From the NCBI GenBank assembly GCA_002509495.1, contig DAEV01000036.1:1-7416 (forward strand): 7,416 bases of DNA, in the 5' to 3' direction. The notes below the pieces were generated by a model. The model searched no databases, was not told where the DNA came from, and saw only the letters and a program-made list of their open reading frames with translations. Below are positions 1 to 5,582 of the stretch, one piece after another. The position numbers were made by a program, and so were the translations under genes. The stretch is from Methanolinea sp. UBA473. Its GTDB lineage: Archaea > Halobacteriota > Methanomicrobia > Methanomicrobiales > Methanospirillaceae. The stretch's first letter is position 1; every line of letters starts with the position of its first letter.

Positions 1-2
1 CG

Positions 3-929
3 AACCTGGAACAACCCCTCTTTCGTGCCCTGTCCGCGTTCTCGCGAAGGTTCCGGGACCGCTGCACACTTCTCGGGCTCGGGATGCACCCCACCCTTTC
101 CCTGGACCAGACCGCCGTGTGGGATCACGGCGAGTCGGAGTACTACGAAGCCTATGACCGGCTCTTTTCCCTCCGCCAGCACGGCTGGCTGAATATCCAG
201 GCCCTCCAGATCAACCTGGAGTACGGCAGCGAGGCGGAGATGGTAACGCTCCACAACCGCGTCCGATGCCTGCTCCCGTATCTCGTCGCGGTCTCGGCCG
301 CCTCCCCCTTCGTGGAAGGGAAGGCCCCCGGCCCGCTGGACAACCGTCTCCTCTTCTACCGGGAGAACCAGGCACGGGTCCCGGAGATCTGCAACGGGAT
401 CGTCCCCGAGCCCGTCGCCTCGCAGGGTGAGTATCTGGCGCGGATGGAGGGGATCTACGCGAGGCTCCGGGAATTGGACGCGGGGGTCCTCTGCGAGGAA
501 TGGGTGGCCTCGGCCGGGGCGATCGTCCGGTTCAGCCGGCCCTGCATCGAAGTGAAGGTCCCCGACGAGCAGGAGTGCCTCCGGGCGGATATGGCCCTCT
601 GCGCCTTCCTCCGGTCCCTGCTCCGTGCGGGAGACCTCGGCATCCCTGAGGACCGGACTACGCTCCTCGATCTCACGGAAGATGCGATCCGGCGGGGGAC
701 TGCAGGCCTTGAACCGGAACTCTCAGGGCTGTACCGGAAGGCGGAATCCTGCGCCACCCGGGAAGACCGTTCTTACCTCCCGCTGATCCGGACACGGATC
801 GAGGAAGGATGCCTCGCACAGGTTCTCCTGGATGAGTTCCGGGAGACCCGCGACCTCCAGGCGATCATGGCGAAGGCCTCCCGGTGCCTCGCGGAGAACG
901 AGCCGTACACGGGGGATTCCCGCTCCTAG
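3..929 (+). CDS. GCS2/YbdK-family glutamate-cysteine (carboxylate-amine) ligase, C-terminal part
   Basis: The reading frame is open from base 3, so the N-terminus lies outside the window. ATG at 84 is internal: it is the Met of the family motif GMHP, preceded by 27 in-frame residues without a stop. The GCS2 family joins the gamma-carboxyl of glutamate to an amine, classically cysteine, using ATP, in the cytoplasm. Recognisable blocks, counted from base 3, are GMHP (residues 27-30), the LNIQALQINLEYGSE block (about 63-77), the LLPYLVAVSAASPFVEG helix-loop (about 90-106), and DNRLLFYRENQ followed by VPEICNGIVPEP (about 113-137). The last third is a less conserved helical region. Family membership is clear. 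The true amine substrate cannot be told from this fragment, and archaeal members need not make glutathione. The gene ends 45 bp before the convergent hepT, and I see no strong terminator between them. Confidence 0.85.
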   Translation, partial: NLEQPLFRALSAFSRRFRDRCTLLGLGMHPTLSLDQTAVWDHGESEYYEAYDRLFSLRQHGWLNIQALQINLEYGSEAEMVTLHNRVRCLLPYLVAVSAASPFVEGKAPGPLDNRLLFYRENQARVPEICNGIVPEPVASQGEYLARMEGIYARLRELDAGVLCEEWVASAGAIVRFSRPCIEVKVPDEQECLRADMALCAFLRSLLRAGDLGIPEDRTTLLDLTEDAIRRGTAGLEPELSGLYRKAESCATREDRSYLPLIRTRIEEGCLAQVLLDEFRETRDLQAIMAKASRCLAENEPYTGDSRS

Positions 930-974
930 CGATTTGCAGAGGTAATGGAGGCAGAAAAGGGCCTGTCTCCGGAC

Positions 975-1304
975 TTATTCACCTTTCAGGGAATTCAGAT
1001 AGCGTTTCAATGATGGGAGATCTTTCTCTACAACTTTCCAAACGAGTTCTTTATCGATTCCAAAATAGCGGTGAACCAGAACATTTCTCATCCCGATGAG
1101 ATCTGCCCAGGGGACTGATGGATGATGATCTAAAAAATCACAGGAGAGGCCTTTTACTGCTTCTCCCATGATCTCCAGGTGATGAATAACCCAGACCTGG
1201 ACCAGGGGGTCTTCAAGGAACGCTCCTTTCCCTTTATCGGTATATTCTTCAATCCTCGAAACAGCCTCCAGGATATCGAGGATTCTTTCCCTGTCATCCC
1301 TCAT
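975..1304 (-). CDS. hepT: HepT-like HEPN RNase toxin (DUF86)
   Basis: This 109-residue protein is the usual length for HepT/DUF86, the toxin of type VII mntA-hepT modules. Members of the family are RNases that form dimers and are silenced when the partner MntA adds AMP groups to a tyrosine. The catalytic motif R-x4-H-x-Y is intact as RNVLVHRY (R73, H78, Y80), where Y80 is the expected modification site. A helix around residues 36-52 (VWVIHHLEIMGEAVKG) is also typical of the family. The start overlaps the mntA stop by 4 nt (ATGA at 1304-1301), so translation is probably coupled; no strong ribosome binding site of its own is visible. The gene is convergent with the upstream ligase. The subfamily assignment is firm from the motifs; activity is inferred. 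Confidence 0.93.
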   Translation of the reverse strand: MRDDRERILDILEAVSRIEEYTDKGKGAFLEDPLVQVWVIHHLEIMGEAVKGLSCDFLDHHPSVPWADLIGMRNVLVHRYFGIDKELVWKVVEKDLPSLKRYLNSLKGE

Positions 1305-1600
1305 AACGGCCTGGCTTCCCGAAGGACTCGGCGCCTGATGCGCTCCCTCAAGCCCGCTTCGGTGATAACATCGACCTTCCGGTGAAGCAGGTTCTGGAGA
1401 TCCATCGACAAACCCCCCAAATCGAGGAGGCTTCGGCCCGGTTCAAAATCCACCAGGAGATCAAGATCACTCCCCGTGTTGTCCTCGCCTCTGCTTACCG
1501 ATCCGAATATCCTGATATTCCTGGCACCTCGTTTCTTCGCGAGTGCCAGTATCTTCTCCCTATTCTGCGCCAGCAGGTCCGCGAGTTCGGAGTTTCCCAT
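1301..1600 (-). CDS. mntA: MntA-like minimal nucleotidyltransferase antitoxin
   Basis: This is a 99-residue minimal nucleotidyltransferase with the GS-x10-DxD signature: G33-S34, ten residues, then D45-L46-D47. A third acidic residue is likely D77 in the strand RKVDVIT. In type VII systems such proteins transfer AMP from ATP to the HepT tyrosine and neutralise the toxin. ATG at 1600 is preceded by a good Shine-Dalgarno sequence, GAGGTGG, at 1611-1605 with a 4-nt gap, which fixes the start. The gene comes first in a two-gene operon and overlaps hepT by 4 nt. An A/T-rich stretch on the minus strand around 1658-1636 could hold the promoter, but no clean TATA box stands out. All expected catalytic residues are present, so the module looks functional. 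Confidence 0.93.
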   Translation of the reverse strand: MGNSELADLLAQNREKILALAKKRGARNIRIFGSVSRGEDNTGSDLDLLVDFEPGRSLLDLGGLSMDLQNLLHRKVDVITEAGLRERIRRRVLREARPL

Positions 1601-1741
1601 GAATCCACCTCAATTCTTACAAGAGGATGGTAATCCAGCTATTTCTTATTTTTCTTGTTCCTCGGAAATGCTTGGCGACCCCAACCTCGCCGCATCTGAT
1701 GGATTTTTGGGTAAATTTGAACCTATTGGGTTGCCCCGCCG

Positions 1742-1798
1742 CGGGGGCGGCGGGGTTCATCCCGTGGGGGGTGCGGGGGCGACAGCCCCCGTATTTGC
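1742..1798. repeat. 57-bp GC-rich REP-like repeat, copy 1
   Basis: This segment is base-for-base identical to 2093-2149. It contains a perfect 7-bp hairpin, CGGGGGC (1774-1780), loop GACA, GCCCCCG (1785-1791). At its left border a second stem of 9 bp, CCCCGCCGC (1734-1742) with GCGGCGGGG (1747-1755), overlaps the repeat. Size, GC content, stem-loops and intergenic position fit an archaeal REP-like or MITE-like element. On the minus strand it reads as Gly/Arg/Pro-rich codons, which can lead to false hypothetical proteins. Confidence 0.85.
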
Positions 1799-1882
1799 AG
1801 CCATACCGAAGAACCAAGCGAAGTTTCTCCCGGGCCGGGACCCGATGAACTCGGTAATCTTCCGACAGGAGGGGTTATTCCC

Positions 1883-1927
1883 GCGAAGGGCTCCGCCCTT
1901 CGCAACCTGGGGCCACCTGCGGTGGCC
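1883..1927. repeat. Hairpin element B, copy 1 (inverted relative to copy 2)
   Basis: Two adjacent perfect hairpins are visible: GCGAAGGGC-TCC-GCCCTTCGC (1883-1903) and GGCCACC-TGC-GGTGGCC (1911-1927). Read on the minus strand, the segment matches 2192-2227 closely (GGTGGCCC, then GGTTGCGAAGGG, CGGAG, CCCTTCG), so the two are inverted copies of one element. It is 84 bp right of the first 57-bp repeat, and the two may form one composite intergenic element. Confidence 0.7.
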
Positions 1928-2092
1928 TAACTTCCAAATCCGGGCATGCTATAATCTCAAGAGTTGAGACCCCTCCTTGCACCACCCCGATTTGCGATAG
2001 GGTCCGGCCCTGATGATTTTCCCGTAGAAAAACAGTCTTATCCTTATGTAGATTCCCGTACATTCGGTTGAACCCGCCGCGGGGGCGCCCCA

Positions 2093-2149
2093 CGGGGGCG
2101 GCGGGGTTCATCCCGTGGGGGGTGCGGGGGCGACAGCCCCCGTATTTGC
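2093..2149. repeat. 57-bp GC-rich REP-like repeat, copy 2
   Basis: This is an identical direct copy of 1742-1798, 351 bp downstream. The left flank differs: a short extra GC-rich insertion (about 2081-2092) sits between the stem arms CCCGCCGC (2073-2080) and GCGGCGGG (2098-2105), which looks like slippage or a small duplication. The inner hairpin with GACA loop is retained (2125-2142). It ends 26 bp before the permease stop codon. Confidence 0.85.
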
Positions 2150-2175
2150 GGATCAATTTTCTCCAAAACACGGAA

Positions 2176-3513
2176 TTATTGGCCGCCGGATGGTGGCCCG
2201 GGGTTGCGAAGGGGCGGAGCCCCTTCGGTGCGGAAGATTGCGACCACGATCGCAATTGCGGTAAGAATAGCCCCGACGGCAAGGACAGCAGGTTCGAGCT
2301 GGGCCATGAGGAAGAGGCTGGTGGCAAGCCCGAGCACCGGGAAGATCGGAAGGGTTCCGATCCGGCCGGGAATGGTAAAGGGACGGACCCGGGCCGGGTC
2401 CCTGCGCCGGAGCAGGATGACGGAGAGGTTGATCACGACGAAGGTGACAAACAGGGCGAAATTGCAGATATTTGCGATGAATGCGATGTCCCCTGCAAAG
2501 AGGAAGAGGACCGCTCCCCCGGCGACCATGAGGGTCGCCGCCCAGGGGACCCTCCGCCCGGGATGGATTTCGGAGAAGACCGGGGGAAGCGATCCCCCCC
2601 TTGCCATCCCGAAGGTGATCCGGGAAGCGGAATAGATCATCATCAGGACGGTGTTCGCGGTCGCGAAGAGGGCGATCACCGCGAGGAGGAGGTACGCGTC
2701 CCCGCCCCATGCAGCGGACGCGACCGTGGCGAAGGGAGCCGGAGAGGACGAGAGAACCTCCCAGCCCACGACGCTCACCGAACAGACGGCGACTGCCATG
2801 TAGAGCACCGTCGAGACGAGGAGGGCGAGGATCAGGGCTCTCGGGATGGTCCGTTCAGGCTTCCTGGTCTCCTCCGAGAACTTCACCATCTCCTCGAACC
2901 CCTGGTAGGCGAAGAAGATCAGGGCAGCGGCAGAGAAGATCCCGGTGAACCCTGCCGGCATCTCCATGTAGTCGACCTTCCCGAGGTACGGGAGGCCGGC
3001 GGCGATGATCAGCAGAAGCCCGCCGACTTCCACCAGGGTGAAGGCCGATGCGACATACGCGCTCTCCCGGACTCCCTGGAGCAGCAGTCCCGAAAGTACC
3101 GCGATGAGGATGATGGCGGCGAGATACCCCGGGATCGGGACGATGGCTGCCAGGTATCCTGCAAACCCGGTGGCGACCGTGGCGGCCCCTGCTACCCCCG
3201 AAAAGAGGATGAGAATCCCGACCGTCACGGCCATCCTGCGGCCCAGTGCCCGGTCCGCGTACTCGTACTCCGCCCCGGCGTTCGGGAACATGGAAGAGAG
3301 CTCGGCGTAGCTCATCGCCGTGAAGAACGCCACCAGTGCGGAGATGACAAACGAGAGCCACAGTGCGTTCCCCGCCGACCCTGCGGCGACCCCGATGAGG
3401 GCATAGATCCCGGCACCGAGGATCATCCCGATCCCCGAGAGGGTCACTTCAGGCAGGCCGAGCAGGCGGGCAAGCGCAGCCCTGGGGGGCGATTCGTCGG
3501 GCATGGCGATCAT
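2176..3513 (-). CDS. APC-superfamily amino-acid permease
   Basis: This 445-residue, strongly hydrophobic protein is predicted to sit in the cytoplasmic membrane with about 12 helices. Clear ones lie near residues 24-44, 51-70, 95-124, 130-148, 157-175, 192-210, 226-250, 272-298, 324-342, 344-368 and a pair at about 388-427. The first helix has the broken glycine motif GIGMILGAGIY (27-37) that binds the substrate carboxyl and amino groups in this superfamily. FFAYQGFEEMVKFSEETRKP (200-219) followed by ERTIPRAL is the family signature around helix 6. It resembles amino-acid/cation-symporter types, but the substrate cannot be read from sequence. ATG at 3513 and ATG at 3504 are both possible starts; neither has a clear Shine-Dalgarno site. 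An AT-rich GCATATCC (minus strand, about 3530-3523) could be a TATA box for a leaderless start near 3504. The last ~17 residues are encoded by repeat sequence. Confidence 0.92.
   Translation of the reverse strand: MIAMPDESPPRAALARLLGLPEVTLSGIGMILGAGIYALIGVAAGSAGNALWLSFVISALVAFFTAMSYAELSSMFPNAGAEYEYADRALGRRMAVTVGILILFSGVAGAATVATGFAGYLAAIVPIPGYLAAIILIAVLSGLLLQGVRESAYVASAFTLVEVGGLLLIIAAGLPYLGKVDYMEMPAGFTGIFSAAALIFFAYQGFEEMVKFSEETRKPERTIPRALILALLVSTVLYMAVAVCSVSVVGWEVLSSSPAPFATVASAAWGGDAYLLLAVIALFATANTVLMMIYSASRITFGMARGGSLPPVFSEIHPGRRVPWAATLMVAGGAVLFLFAGDIAFIANICNFALFVTFVVINLSVILLRRRDPARVRPFTIPGRIGTLPIFPVLGLATSLFLMAQLEPAVLAVGAILTAIAIVVAIFRTEGAPPLRNPGPPSGGQ
2192..2227. repeat. Hairpin element B, copy 2, inside the 3' end of the permease gene
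   Basis: The core is a perfect 9-bp hairpin, CGAAGGGGC (2207-2215), loop GGA, GCCCCTTCG (2219-2227), preceded by GGTGGCCCGGGGTTG. It resembles the reverse complement of 1883-1927. It lies within the permease frame and encodes roughly residues 429-441 of that protein, so the last part of the gene appears to be built from the repeat. Confidence 0.7.
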
Positions 3514-3580
3514 TAATGAAGAAGGATATGCAGGGTTCAGGGAATAGGATTTCTCTGGCCGTTACTGCGCCGGAAGCCTC

Positions 3581-3910
3581 TCAACGAGAGACTACAGTCC
3601 CTTGTTTTATTAACTCAACGACCGGCGAGCCACCTTTTGCATATTCTGTTGTTGAGAGTGTGATGATGTCAAGCGGTACCCTGCAGGTCCGGATGGTCAG
3701 GACTTCGGCTTCCCGGGTCATCCGGGCCCGCTCGAAGATGTCCTTGCCTTCAAAATCATCGGAAATAATAGCGATATCGATATCGCTCTCCTTATTCGCC
3801 TTTCCGGTCGCTTGCGATCCGAACACGATCAGCCTCGCGACAGAAAGCCCGCCGTCTTTCAAACGTTCTTCAAAGAACCTGACAATATCTAATACTTTTT
3901 TTTCAACCAT
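3581..3910 (-). CDS. MNT-type nucleotidyltransferase, partner of the HEPN protein
   Basis: This 109-residue minimal nucleotidyltransferase carries GS-x10-DxD intact as G31-S32 and D43-I44-D45, with a likely third acidic residue at D81 (VPLDIITLS). ATG at 3910 has a near-perfect Shine-Dalgarno site, GGAGGTG at 3922-3916 with a 5-nt gap, lying inside the 3' end of the upstream HEPN gene. The two genes overlap by 22 nt and are clearly one transcription unit with HEPN first. The gene ends 67 bp before the permease start on the same strand, so read-through is possible. The protein is only distantly similar to the mntA product at 1301-1600. By analogy it would be the antitoxin or modifying enzyme of the pair; this is inferred. 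Confidence 0.88.
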   Translation of the reverse strand: MVEKKVLDIVRFFEERLKDGGLSVARLIVFGSQATGKANKESDIDIAIISDDFEGKDIFERARMTREAEVLTIRTCRVPLDIITLSTTEYAKGGSPVVELIKQGTVVSR

Positions 3911-4269
3911 GCCAGCACCTCCCCTGCCGCAACAAACAACGGACGGGTCTTTGCATCATCGTACGTGTCGATCAGCGACTGAAGATCCGAAGGATACCTT
4001 GCAGGGACGCTTACTCTGTTGAGAAGAAAAATGCATTCATTAAGATGCTCTGGCAGATGTAGCTTCAAAGTCTCGGCCATATGGATAAGGCTATGGGTCT
4101 TCGGGGGTTCCTCTGAAAATTTTTTGACGAATAATCCTTTCAGGGCTTTTTCAATCGACAAGTGGCTCATGAAGACCACGTAGATGTATCGTTTTTCTTT
4201 CATGAGCACTCCCGCAGTCTCCATATCATACTCCGCCTGGCGTAACCATTCAGCCGGGTCACTGGTCAT
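3889..4269 (-). CDS. HEPN-domain protein of a HEPN/MNT pair
   Basis: This 126-residue protein has the classic HEPN (PF05168-like) pattern: an N-terminal helix WLRQAEYDMETAGVLMKEKR (8-27), a second helix FMSHLSIEKALKGLFVKK (33-50), a PPKTHSLIHM segment (55-64), and RYPSD (91-95) followed by a terminal helix. It lacks the R-x4-6-H RNase motif that is present in the other HEPN toxin of this window, so RNase activity is doubtful. Such HEPN proteins are commonly paired with nucleotidyltransferases, often with the HEPN gene first as here. The start ATG at 4269 follows a purine-rich TGAGGAAG with a 1-nt gap after it, a moderate ribosome binding site at short spacing. The protein could be a toxin, a substrate-binding partner, or a regulator of the nucleotidyltransferase. 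Confidence 0.85.
   Translation of the reverse strand: MTSDPAEWLRQAEYDMETAGVLMKEKRYIYVVFMSHLSIEKALKGLFVKKFSEEPPKTHSLIHMAETLKLHLPEHLNECIFLLNRVSVPARYPSDLQSLIDTYDDAKTRPLFVAAGEVLAWLKKKY
3916..3922 (-). promoter_or_regulatory. Strong internal ribosome binding site for the second MNT gene
   Basis: GGAGGTG on the minus strand, 5 nt before ATG at 3910, inside the last codons of the HEPN gene. It suggests that the nucleotidyltransferase is translated on its own as well as by coupling, perhaps in excess over HEPN. Confidence 0.75.
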
Positions 4270-4322
4270 GCTTCCTCAGTCCAATATCCAGTAGTGGTCG
4301 ATCGTTCCACATAGACTTTTCT

Positions 4323-4487
4323 TCAGGAATCGCGCCTCAATCCTTGCTTTGACACCCTCCCTTTTTTAAGTCCAAATTTAGCCGGACTGTGGGGTGCAAT
4401 AAGGGGATGCCGGGCAATGATGAATCCGTGTTTCTGCAGTAGCCGGACGATCTTATCCGCGGTGATCCTGGGAATTTTCCCGGTCAT
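4323..4487 (-). pseudogene. hicA: Truncated hicA (mRNA interferase toxin remnant)
   Basis: A 54-codon frame starts at ATG 4487 and overlaps the hicB stop by 4 nt (ATGA, 4487-4484), the usual arrangement for a hicB-hicA pair. The first 26 residues (TGKIPRITADKIVRLLQKHG, then FIIAR) match the HicA N-terminus, which builds the first helix of the dsRBD-like fold. After that the frame reads HPLIAPHSPAKFGLKKG and no longer resembles HicA. The GSH block with the catalytic histidine and the conserved VPxH segment are absent, and I could not find them in the other two minus-strand frames up to 4270. The break is therefore a deletion or replacement near 4405-4410, not a simple frameshift. It is probably inactive. 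Confidence 0.75.
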
Positions 4488-4708
4488 ACCGCAACATCAA
4501 GGGTAGTCAGGCTCACGATCTCCTGACGGGGGACGGGTTCGCCGCAGGCGAGGCGGTCTTCGATGTGGAGGCGTATCGCGTCCCGAATATTCTCCAGTGC
4601 CTCCTCATAGGTTTCCCCCTGGGAGTAACAACCCTGGAGCTCGGGACAGAACACAAAATACCTTCCTCCATTTTTCTCTACCACGACAGAAAACCGAAAC
4701 GTTTCCAT
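4484..4708 (-). CDS. hicB: HicB-family antitoxin
   Basis: This 74-residue protein has the HicB partial RNase-H-like fold: a first strand FRFSVVVEK, then GGRYFVFCPELQGCYSQGET (14-33), then the helix YEEALENIRDAIRLHIEDRL (34-53). There is no obvious C-terminal DNA-binding domain, so it is a short HicB. ATG at 4708 is preceded by GTGATC (4719-4714) with a 5-nt gap, which matches the 16S-pairing sequence and supports this start. HicB binds and neutralises HicA, but here the downstream hicA is truncated, so hicB looks like an orphan unless another HicA exists elsewhere. It is divergent from the relBE pair, and both promoters must lie within 4709-4832. Confidence 0.88.
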   Translation of the reverse strand: METFRFSVVVEKNGGRYFVFCPELQGCYSQGETYEEALENIRDAIRLHIEDRLACGEPVPRQEIVSLTTLDVAV

Positions 4709-4819
4709 CCCTCGATCACTTCACAAGAATGTGGTCTTCCTACCTAATAAGAGATGCACCCAGGGAAATCTCAACCGAGATTAAAATGGCAGCGGAATAT
4801 TCTTGTGTGTATACAGATA

Positions 4820-4833
4820 TATACAAATGTATA
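4820..4833. promoter_or_regulatory. AT-rich inverted repeat at the relBE start, possible autoregulatory operator/TATA
   Basis: TATACA-AA-TGTATA is an inverted repeat with a 2-nt spacer that touches the ATG at 4833. A related palindrome, TGTATACA, lies at 4808-4815. No Shine-Dalgarno site is seen before 4833, so the transcript may be leaderless, with TGTATACA acting as TATA box about 25 bp upstream. RelB-type antitoxins usually repress their own promoter, and this pair of palindromes is the natural candidate site. The function is inferred. Confidence 0.45.
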
Positions 4834-5066
4834 TGCAAGGATCGTTAATCCGTGTCAGTGCAACCACGAAGCAGTCGCTGGACGGACTGAAGAATCACCC
4901 CCGCGAATCATTTTCCGACGTGATCGACCGTTTGGTTGCCAACTATCTCGACGAGGAACCATTGAGCATGGAGACCCTGAAGGCTATCAGGCAGGCAAGG
5001 ATCGATATCAAGGCCGGCAAGTTCTTTACCATGGAAGAGGCGGAATCCGAGCTGGGGCTTGAATGA
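4833..5066 (+). CDS. relB: RelB/VapB-like antitoxin (archaeal type)
   Basis: This is a 77-residue protein from ATG 4833. In-frame ATGs at 4827 and 4803 are less likely, because the extra codons fall in the AT-rich promoter palindromes and read as low-complexity Tyr/Met. The N-terminus IRVSATTKQSLDGLKN followed by SFSDVIDRLVANYL (about 27-40) resembles the ribbon-helix-helix-like dimer and DNA-binding part of archaeal antitoxins. The C-terminal helix ETLKAIRQARIDIKAGK and EEAESELGL (about 47-75) would wrap the toxin. The stop overlaps the toxin start by 4 nt (ATGA at 5063-5066). Assignment rests on the pattern and on the downstream RelE; VapB-like naming would be equally fair. Confidence 0.82.
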   Translation: MQGSLIRVSATTKQSLDGLKNHPRESFSDVIDRLVANYLDEEPLSMETLKAIRQARIDIKAGKFFTMEEAESELGLE

Positions 5067-5335
5067 TCTGGTCGATCGTCTGGTCCCCCCACGCACTTCG
5101 AAGCGCGAAGAAGATTCCAAGACCAATCCTGGAACGGATTCGTGACGATCTCCTTGCCCTGGCAAAGGAACCCGATCCCAAAAAATGGTTGAAGAAGATC
5201 AAGGGCCAGGAATTCGGCACCGTGTATTCGCACCGGGTGGGAGAATACCGGGTCATTCTCGATATCGGCCAGGACATCCTGGTCATCCTGGTCATCGAAG
5301 TCGGCCACCGCAAACACATATACCGGGATGTATAA
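5063..5335 (+). CDS. relE: RelE/ParE-superfamily toxin
   Basis: This 90-residue protein is the standard RelE length. It begins WSIVWSPHALRSAKKIPRPI (3-22) with the usual first strand and helix, continues with DPKKWLKKIKGQE (38-50), and ends with the core SHRVGEYRVILDI (56-68) and ILVILVIEVGHRKHIYRDV (72-90). Basic residues expected to contact mRNA on the ribosome are present (R58, R63, H82, R83, K84), as is Y87. RelE proteins cut mRNA in the ribosomal A site and are held inactive by the antitoxin; ParE relatives target gyrase, and the EVGHRKHIY ending favours the RelE branch. The 4-nt overlap with the antitoxin implies coupled translation. The gene looks complete. A short tandem TCCTGGTCA-type repeat in the 3' part (about 5277-5297) lies in the ILVILVI codons. 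Confidence 0.9.
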   Translation: MIWSIVWSPHALRSAKKIPRPILERIRDDLLALAKEPDPKKWLKKIKGQEFGTVYSHRVGEYRVILDIGQDILVILVIEVGHRKHIYRDV

Positions 5336-5568
5336 CCCTGTTTACCGACGTAACCTGAAATTCCAGACCGGCATTAAATCTTCCTCTTCTTTCCTGCCAT
5401 CGGAACACGGGAAATTAGTCACCATCGCTCAATGACTTCATAAAAGGGTAGTCTTCCTGCCTGACAGGAACCGCATACGGAGATTCCAATCTGGGAGAAT
5501 ATCCGGCGGCTCCGCTCCATAGTGAGAACAGAGAGAACAGAAAAGATCAAACGAAGAACGAAATTTCG

Positions 5569-5573
5569 AAAAA
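5569..5573 (-). terminator. Possible poly-T terminator of zinc-ribbon gene copy 1
   Basis: On the minus strand a run of five T follows the stop codon by about 9 nt, in the context CCAATTTTTCG. Archaeal termination often needs only such T runs. The matching site after copy 2 supports it. Confidence 0.35.
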
Positions 5574-5582
5574 TTGGAGGGG

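Larger units (their letters stand above)
1601..2175. other. Gene-free, repeat-rich intergenic block
   Basis: This stretch of about 575 bp separates mntA from the permease gene. Open frames cross it on both strands, but they change reading frame at the repeats, carry Pro/Arg/Gly-rich low-complexity translation and resemble no protein. It holds the mntA ribosome binding site at its left end, two direct copies of a 57-bp GC-rich repeat, and one copy of a second hairpin element. A small inverted repeat (TCTCAA-GAG-TTGAGA) lies at 1955-1969. The rest shows nothing I can name. Confidence 0.7.

Noticed and set aside
1476..1967. 163-codon plus-strand open frame
   Set aside because: It begins antisense to mntA and runs through the GC-rich repeats; no ribosome binding site or motif.
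1742..2149. Possible CRISPR array from the repeated GC-rich units
   Set aside because: Only two units 351 bp apart, no regular spacers and no cas genes.
1875..2327. 150-codon minus-strand open frame with Gly/Arg/Pro-rich stretches
   Set aside because: It reads through both repeat types and overlaps the permease 3' end in another frame; typical repeat-derived false protein.
2068..3516. 482-codon plus-strand open frame
   Set aside because: It is antisense to the permease, very rich in Asp/Glu/Gly/Arg as expected from the complement of high-GC hydrophobic codons, starts inside the 57-bp repeat and shows no domain.
3516..4022. 168-codon plus-strand open frame
   Set aside because: It is antisense to the nucleotidyltransferase and part of the HEPN gene, which have clear motifs and a strong ribosome binding site.
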